Assembly: GCA_001998905.1 (NCBI GenBank)
Contig: MLAA01000028.1
Coordinates: forward strand, 1-34,335
DNA: 34,335 nt
DNA from: Rodentibacter caecimuris
GTDB taxonomy: Bacteria; Pseudomonadota; Gammaproteobacteria; Enterobacterales; Pasteurellaceae
Reading direction: 5' to 3'
Shown: positions 32,376 to 34,335 of the stretch, one piece after another
How the letters are laid out: every line of letters starts with the position of its first letter
How positions within the stretch are numbered: position 1 is the stretch's first letter
The notes under the pieces: model-generated
What the model was told of the DNA's origin: nothing
Databases searched by the model: none
What the model saw: the letters and a program-made list of their open reading frames with translations, nothing else
Made by a program: the position numbers and the translations under genes

Positions 32376-33659
32376 ATGAAATTAATTAAAAAGCTTGTAG
32401 GCGTGTTTGCAATCGTTCTTGCTTTCGTAGGTAATGCTGTCGCAGAAGATGAAGTTCGTATTGTGATTGATGAAGGTGTTGATGGTGCTCGTCCAATTGC
32501 AGTCGTGCCATTTGCAGGATCCTCGCCTGAAGATATTGGTAAAATTGTTGCGGATGATTTACGTAATAGTGGTAAATTTAATCCGATTCCTATTGCGAGA
32601 ATGCCACAAAAGCCGACATCTGCGTCAGAGGTAAATCCAGAGGCTTGGTCTGCGTTAGGTATTGATGCAATTGTTGTAGGACAAGTTAATGCAACAGCAA
32701 GTGGGTATAATATTTCTTACCAACTTATTGATACGGTAGGTGCTTCCGGGAAAGCGGGTACTATATTGGCACAAAGTAGTTATACAGTTACTAATAAATG
32801 GCTACGTTATGGTGCTCATACGATTAGTGATGAAGTGTTTGAAAAACTGACTGGTATTCGCGGCGCTTTTAGAACGCGAATTGCTTATGTTGTACAGAAA
32901 AATGGCGGTTCACAGCCTTATGAAGTACGCGTTGCCGACTATGATGGCCATAATCAATTTATTGTTAATCGTAGTTCACAGCCTATAATGTCTCCTGCTT
33001 GGTCTCCAGATGGTAAGCGCTTAGCCTATGTTTCTTTTGAAAATAGAAAATCTCAGTTAGTTATCCAAGATTTAGGTTCTGGAGCACGTAAAGTTGTGGC
33101 TTCTTTTGTCGGTCATAATGGCGCTCCTGCATTTTCTCCTGATGGCTCTCGACTTGCCTTTGCTTCTTCCAAAGATGGGAATTTGAATATTTATGTGATG
33201 GGCGCTAATGGGGGGCAGCCTATTCAATTAACAGCGAATTCAGGAAATAATACAGAGCCCTCTTGGTCTCCTGATGGCAATTCAATTTTATTTACGTCAG
33301 ATAGAAGTGGATCACCACAAGTTTATCGTATGAGTGCCAATGGTGGCGGTGCCACACCGATTGGTGGTAGAGGAAGTGCTCAAATTAGTTCTGACGGAAA
33401 GACATTAGTAATGATTAATTCTGCTAATAATGTAGTGAAACAAGATATGACAACAGGATTAACGGAAGTACTGAGTACTTCTTTTCTAGGCGAAAGTCCT
33501 AGTATCTCACCGAATGGAATTATGATTATTTACAGCTCTACCCAAGGTTTGGGAAAGGTGCTACAATTGGTTTCTGCTGATGGTCGTTTCAAAGCGAGCC
33601 TTCCAGGAAGTAATGGCCAAGTTAAATTTCCTGCTTGGTCACCATACTTAACTAAATAA
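32376..33659 (+). CDS. tolB: Tol-Pal system periplasmic protein TolB
   Basis: Periplasmic protein of 427 residues (E. coli 430) that shuttles between TolA and Pal. The signal peptide is cleaved after AVA at residue 23. The N-terminal domain is followed by a six-bladed beta-propeller with repeated WSPDG-type motifs ([45 protein letters not shown] and weaker copies). It lies 41 bases after tolA and 23 before pal, each with its own Shine-Dalgarno-like sequence. Confidence 0.96.
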   Translation: MKLIKKLVGVFAIVLAFVGNAVAEDEVRIVIDEGVDGARPIAVVPFAGSSPEDIGKIVADDLRNSGKFNPIPIARMPQKPTSASEVNPEAWSALGIDAIVVGQVNATASGYNISYQLIDTVGASGKAGTILAQSSYTVTNKWLRYGAHTISDEVFEKLTGIRGAFRTRIAYVVQKNGGSQPYEVRVADYDGHNQFIVNRSSQPIMSPAWSPDGKRLAYVSFENRKSQLVIQDLGSGARKVVASFVGHNGAPAFSPDGSRLAFASSKDGNLNIYVMGANGGQPIQLTANSGNNTEPSWSPDGNSILFTSDRSGSPQVYRMSANGGGATPIGGRGSAQISSDGKTLVMINSANNVVKQDMTTGLTEVLSTSFLGESPSISPNGIMIIYSSTQGLGKVLQLVSADGRFKASLPGSNGQVKFPAWSPYLTK

Positions 33660-33682
33660 AAACTCAATTAGGAGAAAATCTA

Positions 33683-34150
33683 ATGAACAAATTTGTTAAA
33701 TCATTATTAGTTGCAGGTTCTGTGGCGGCATTGGCAGCTTGTAGTTCATCAAGCAATGATGCAGCGGGAAATGGAAATGCAATGGGACAAACCTTCGGTG
33801 GTTATTCTGTAGAAGATTTACAACAACGTTATAACACCGTTTATTTTGGTTTTGATCGTTATAGCATTGAAGGTGAATATGAGCAAATTTTAGATGCTCA
33901 TGCTGCGTATTTAAATGCAGCTCCAGCCTCGAAAGTGATTGTTGAAGGTAATACTGACGAACGCGGTACACCGGAATATAATATTGCTTTAGGACAACGC
34001 CGTGCTGATGCAGTGAAAAATTATTTAGCCGGTAAAGGCGTTCAAGGAAGTAAAGTTTCAACCGTTTCTTATGGTGAAGAAAAACCTGCAGTATTAGGTC
34101 ATGATGAAGCTGCATATTCTAAAAACCGTCGTGCTGTTTTAGCCTACTAA
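33683..34150 (+). CDS. pal: Peptidoglycan-associated lipoprotein Pal (outer membrane protein P6 type)
   Basis: Outer-membrane lipoprotein of 155 residues (E. coli 173). The signal peptide ends LAAC with C20 lipidated. A flexible serine-, glycine- and asparagine-rich linker precedes the OmpA-like peptidoglycan-binding domain (about 50-155), with [10 protein letters not shown], then [12 protein letters not shown] (D92 in the DERGT segment) and LGQRRADAV (R107), the residues that bind diaminopimelate in the family. In Haemophilus this protein is the P6 antigen. A good Shine-Dalgarno (AGGAGA) precedes the ATG. It is the last gene of the tol operon. Confidence 0.97.
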   Translation: MNKFVKSLLVAGSVAALAACSSSSNDAAGNGNAMGQTFGGYSVEDLQQRYNTVYFGFDRYSIEGEYEQILDAHAAYLNAAPASKVIVEGNTDERGTPEYNIALGQRRADAVKNYLAGKGVQGSKVSTVSYGEEKPAVLGHDEAAYSKNRRAVLAY

Positions 34151-34167
34151 AATTTGAGATATTCCTG

Positions 34168-34202
34168 AAAACAGAGCCTTAAATAGCGGCTCTGTTTTTT
34201 TA
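34168..34202 (+). terminator. Rho-independent terminator of the tol-pal operon
   Basis: ACAGAGCC (34171-34178) pairs with GGCTCTGT (34188-34195), extended by A and T runs. Confidence 0.85.
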
Positions 34203-34265
34203 TTGTTAGAAAATCATCAGATTGGTGAGTATTCAGTCAGTTAGAAATTTTTTTTGAAATTTTTC

Positions 34266-34293
34266 TTGCGTAAAAAAATAAAATCAGTATTAT
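34266..34293 (+). promoter_or_regulatory. Promoter of the tRNA gene
   Basis: TTGCGT (34266-34271) and TATTAT (34288-34293), spacing 16, followed by a GC-rich stretch (ACGCCCC), the discriminator type seen in stringently controlled stable-RNA promoters. Confidence 0.55.
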
Positions 34294-34316
34294 ACGCCCC
34301 TGTTACGAAATGACGT

Positions 34317-34335
34317 GGGTCGTTAGCTCAGTCGG
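34317..34335 (+). tRNA. tRNA-Lys, 5' end only, cut by the window end
   Basis: GGGTCGTTAGCTCAGTCGG is the acceptor 5' strand and D-arm start matching bacterial tRNA-Lys. The anticodon lies beyond the window, so identity is inferred from this part only. Confidence 0.75.

Noticed and set aside
1-34335. CRISPR arrays, prophage, complete insertion sequences, toxin-antitoxin pairs.
   Set aside because: No regularly spaced repeats, phage genes, intact transposase or typical small gene pairs were seen anywhere in the window.

Overview
The window is a stretch of chromosome from a gammaproteobacterium of the family Pasteurellaceae, in the group that uses the Haemophilus-type DNA uptake signal. The base composition is A+T-rich, the proteins match Haemophilus/Pasteurella-type orthologues, and by eye I find at least 17 exact copies of the 9-base uptake core (AAGTGCGGT or its complement). 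The genus cannot be fixed from this sequence alone. No phage, CRISPR array or complete insertion sequence is visible.

Layout. (1) 113-7583: a short PAS-less ArcB, the tRNA acetyltransferase TmcA with a tiny overlapping gene, and the transcription-repair coupling factor Mfd. (2) 7665-15843: a self-contained L-arabinose cluster, araF-G-H (ABC importer), araC (regulator), an atypical FGGY kinase in the araB position, and araA (isomerase). araD is absent. The araF and kinase promoters both carry recognisable CRP sites and tandem AraC half-sites. (3) 15852-19272: the bifunctional tRNA-modification enzyme MnmC on the minus strand, unusually dense in uptake signals, and the divergent fatty-acid gene fabB. 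(4) 19358-20451: a decayed gene-poor stretch with helix-turn-helix-like remnants and a candidate terminator-ended small RNA. (5) 20452-21784: a nucleotide-related operon of a MazG-like pyrophosphohydrolase gene broken by one stop codon, a LOG-family phosphoribohydrolase and nudB. (6) 21889-25463: yebC, a lipoprotein gene, and the Holliday-junction genes ruvC, ruvA and ruvB, then a small secreted protein on the minus strand. (7) 26369-29486: cytochrome bd oxidase cydA-cydB-cydX-ybgE behind a 530-base region with candidate FNR, CRP and ArcA sites. (8) 29583-34150: the Tol-Pal envelope operon ybgC-tolQ-tolR-tolA-tolB-pal, its terminator, and the first 19 bases of a tRNA-Lys gene cut by the window end.

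How the genes work together: the arabinose block imports and isomerises L-arabinose and phosphorylates L-ribulose under AraC and CRP control, but needs an epimerase encoded elsewhere. ArcB and cytochrome bd, both present here, are normally linked through ArcA control of respiration. The Tol-Pal proteins span the envelope and support outer-membrane constriction during division. Most of the window is conserved core genome. The parts most worth a second look are the arabinose regulation and kinase, the broken MazG-like gene, the candidate small RNA and the uptake-signal cluster in mnmC. I do not see a convincing wholly new multi-gene system.
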